A DNA stretch of 5,639 bases. It comes from an uncultured Candidatus Saccharibacteria bacterium. Its GTDB lineage: Bacteria > Patescibacteriota > Saccharimonadia > Saccharimonadales > Saccharimonadaceae. Shown here piece after piece: positions 5,030 to 5,639 of this stretch (the stretch's first letter is position 1; each line of letters begins with the position of its first letter). The notes under the pieces are model-generated. The model was not told the DNA's origin. It was given only the letters and a program-made list of their open reading frames with translations, and did not search any database. The stretch covers positions 1-5,639 of the forward strand of contig CALIJB010000008.1 of NCBI GenBank assembly GCA_938017675.1, written 5' to 3'. A program made the translations under genes and the position numbers.

Positions 5030-5515
5030 ATGACTAAAACCATCATCTGTAAAGACGTCTTCGGCAATCAATACACCGTTCCCGTTGATGAACTAAATAT
5101 TCGTGTAGGCGTATACGCAGTTATCATTGAGGATAATAAGATTCTTTTGACTAGACAATGGGACGGCTATAGCTTGATTGGCGGCGGTGTCGAAAAGGGC
5201 GAAACGATTGAGGAATCAATTATCCGCGAAGTCAAAGAAGAGACTGGATTGACTATTATGCCAGATAAAATCATTCACCAGGCAACTACTTTCTTCAAAC
5301 GCAACGCCGAAGCGCAAGCTAACCAGTCAATCCAACTGTACTTTACCCATAGCCAGCTGCACGGGAAAATCAATAACGACAACATAACCGACAGCGAGAA
5401 GACCTACACCAACGACACGCCGGAGTGGGTTGATTTGGACAAAATTGACGGCATAAACTTCCGGCATAGCGTGAGCTTGAGGGAGATTTTAGGGGCGTAT
5501 AGTGATGGTAAATAA
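5030..5515 (+). CDS. Nudix hydrolase
   Basis: A complete 161-residue Nudix protein. The box is perfect: G52, E58, R66, E67, V68, E70, E71, G73, L74 in 'GGGVEKGETIEESIIREVKEETGL'. Before it stands 'RVGVYAVIIEDNKILLTRQWDGYSLIGGG', the usual first strands, and after it 'ATTFFKRN...QSIQLYFTHSQ' and 'DTPEWVDLDKIDGINFRHS', a common C-terminal pattern in general Nudix hydrolases. The first 20 residues (KTIICKDVFGNQYTVPVDE) form a short extra strand pair that may be substrate- or dimer-related. The substrate is unknown. Start choice is firm: AAGGAG (5017-5022) with 7-base spacing. It is not a close copy of the Nudix gene at 2272, sharing little outside the box. No clear terminator follows. Confidence 0.93.
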   Translation: MTKTIICKDVFGNQYTVPVDELNIRVGVYAVIIEDNKILLTRQWDGYSLIGGGVEKGETIEESIIREVKEETGLTIMPDKIIHQATTFFKRNAEAQANQSIQLYFTHSQLHGKINNDNITDSEKTYTNDTPEWVDLDKIDGINFRHSVSLREILGAYSDGK

Positions 5516-5534
5516 TAATAGTATTTTGCGATAA

Positions 5535-5639
5535 ATTCATTACCGTCGCGCTGGATTGGGGTATCAATCAAGCTACTATGATTTGAGTCGTTTATTGGGA
5601 GATGATATCAACATCAAAACTCATCATAAAAGTCTACGC
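5535..5639 (+). other. Open frame running off the window end, doubtful
   Basis: After a TAA at 5532-5534 one frame stays open to the last base and reads ...RRAGLGYQSSYYDLSRLLGDD... . There is no ATG or GTG; a TTG at 5556 is the only ordinary start and has no convincing ribosome binding site. An ATG at 5505 in the same frame is cut off by the TAA after nine codons. It may be the start of a gene with an odd or damaged 5' end, or chance. No other gene, hairpin or repeat is evident in the last 124 bases. Confidence 0.2.

Noticed and set aside
2272..5515. The two Nudix genes as a recent duplication bracketing a mobile segment
   Set aside because: The proteins share only the family motif and general fold; no long direct repeats, transposase or integrase are present.
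1..5639. CRISPR array, insertion sequence, integrase or toxin-antitoxin pair
   Set aside because: No regularly spaced repeats, no transposase motifs, and no recognisable toxin or antitoxin were found on reading both strands.

Overview
The window looks like a piece of chromosome from a bacterium of mid GC content, possibly a Patescibacteria/Saccharibacteria (TM7)-like member. That placement is an inference from gene style: a Vex-like ABC unit, stand-alone Nudix hydrolases, a highly diverged M16-type peptidase and short intergenic regions. No rRNA or marker gene is present to prove it. Standard stop codons are used throughout.

Layout. Positions 1-2141 (+) hold a compact ABC-transporter operon: the C-terminal end of a first FtsX/MacB-type permease, a complete second permease, and a complete ATPase, spaced by 6 and 8 bp. 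Positions 2272-2769 (+) hold a first Nudix hydrolase behind an extended -10 promoter. Positions 2770-3012 have no convincing gene. Positions 3013-3918 (-) encode a compact protein with the HxxEH zinc motif and fold signature of M16 peptidases. Positions 4014-4397 (-) encode an unrecognised 127-residue acidic, aromatic-rich protein.

Positions 4430-5030 are the most unusual part. A small, GC-rich, glycine-rich gene (-, 4545-4718) sits behind a very good promoter. Its roughly 100-nt leader can fold into several hairpins, one of which includes the Shine-Dalgarno sequence. Its frame appears broken or shifted near codon 56, and a coding-looking continuation runs to 4466. Divergent from it, across a palindrome that touches both -35 boxes, are a candidate leaderless 39-codon ORF (4899-5018, +) and a second Nudix hydrolase (5030-5515, +), whose ribosome binding site starts inside the stop codon of the small ORF. 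The last 124 bases hold only a short open frame running off the end.

Function. The ABC unit probably exports or extracts a peptide or lipid-like substrate at the membrane. The two Nudix enzymes hydrolyse nucleoside-diphosphate-linked compounds of unknown identity. The M16-like protein may be a cytosolic peptidase. Nothing in the sequence ties these genes into one pathway. The strongest leads are the compact M16 protein and the regulated-looking divergent locus at 4430-5030.
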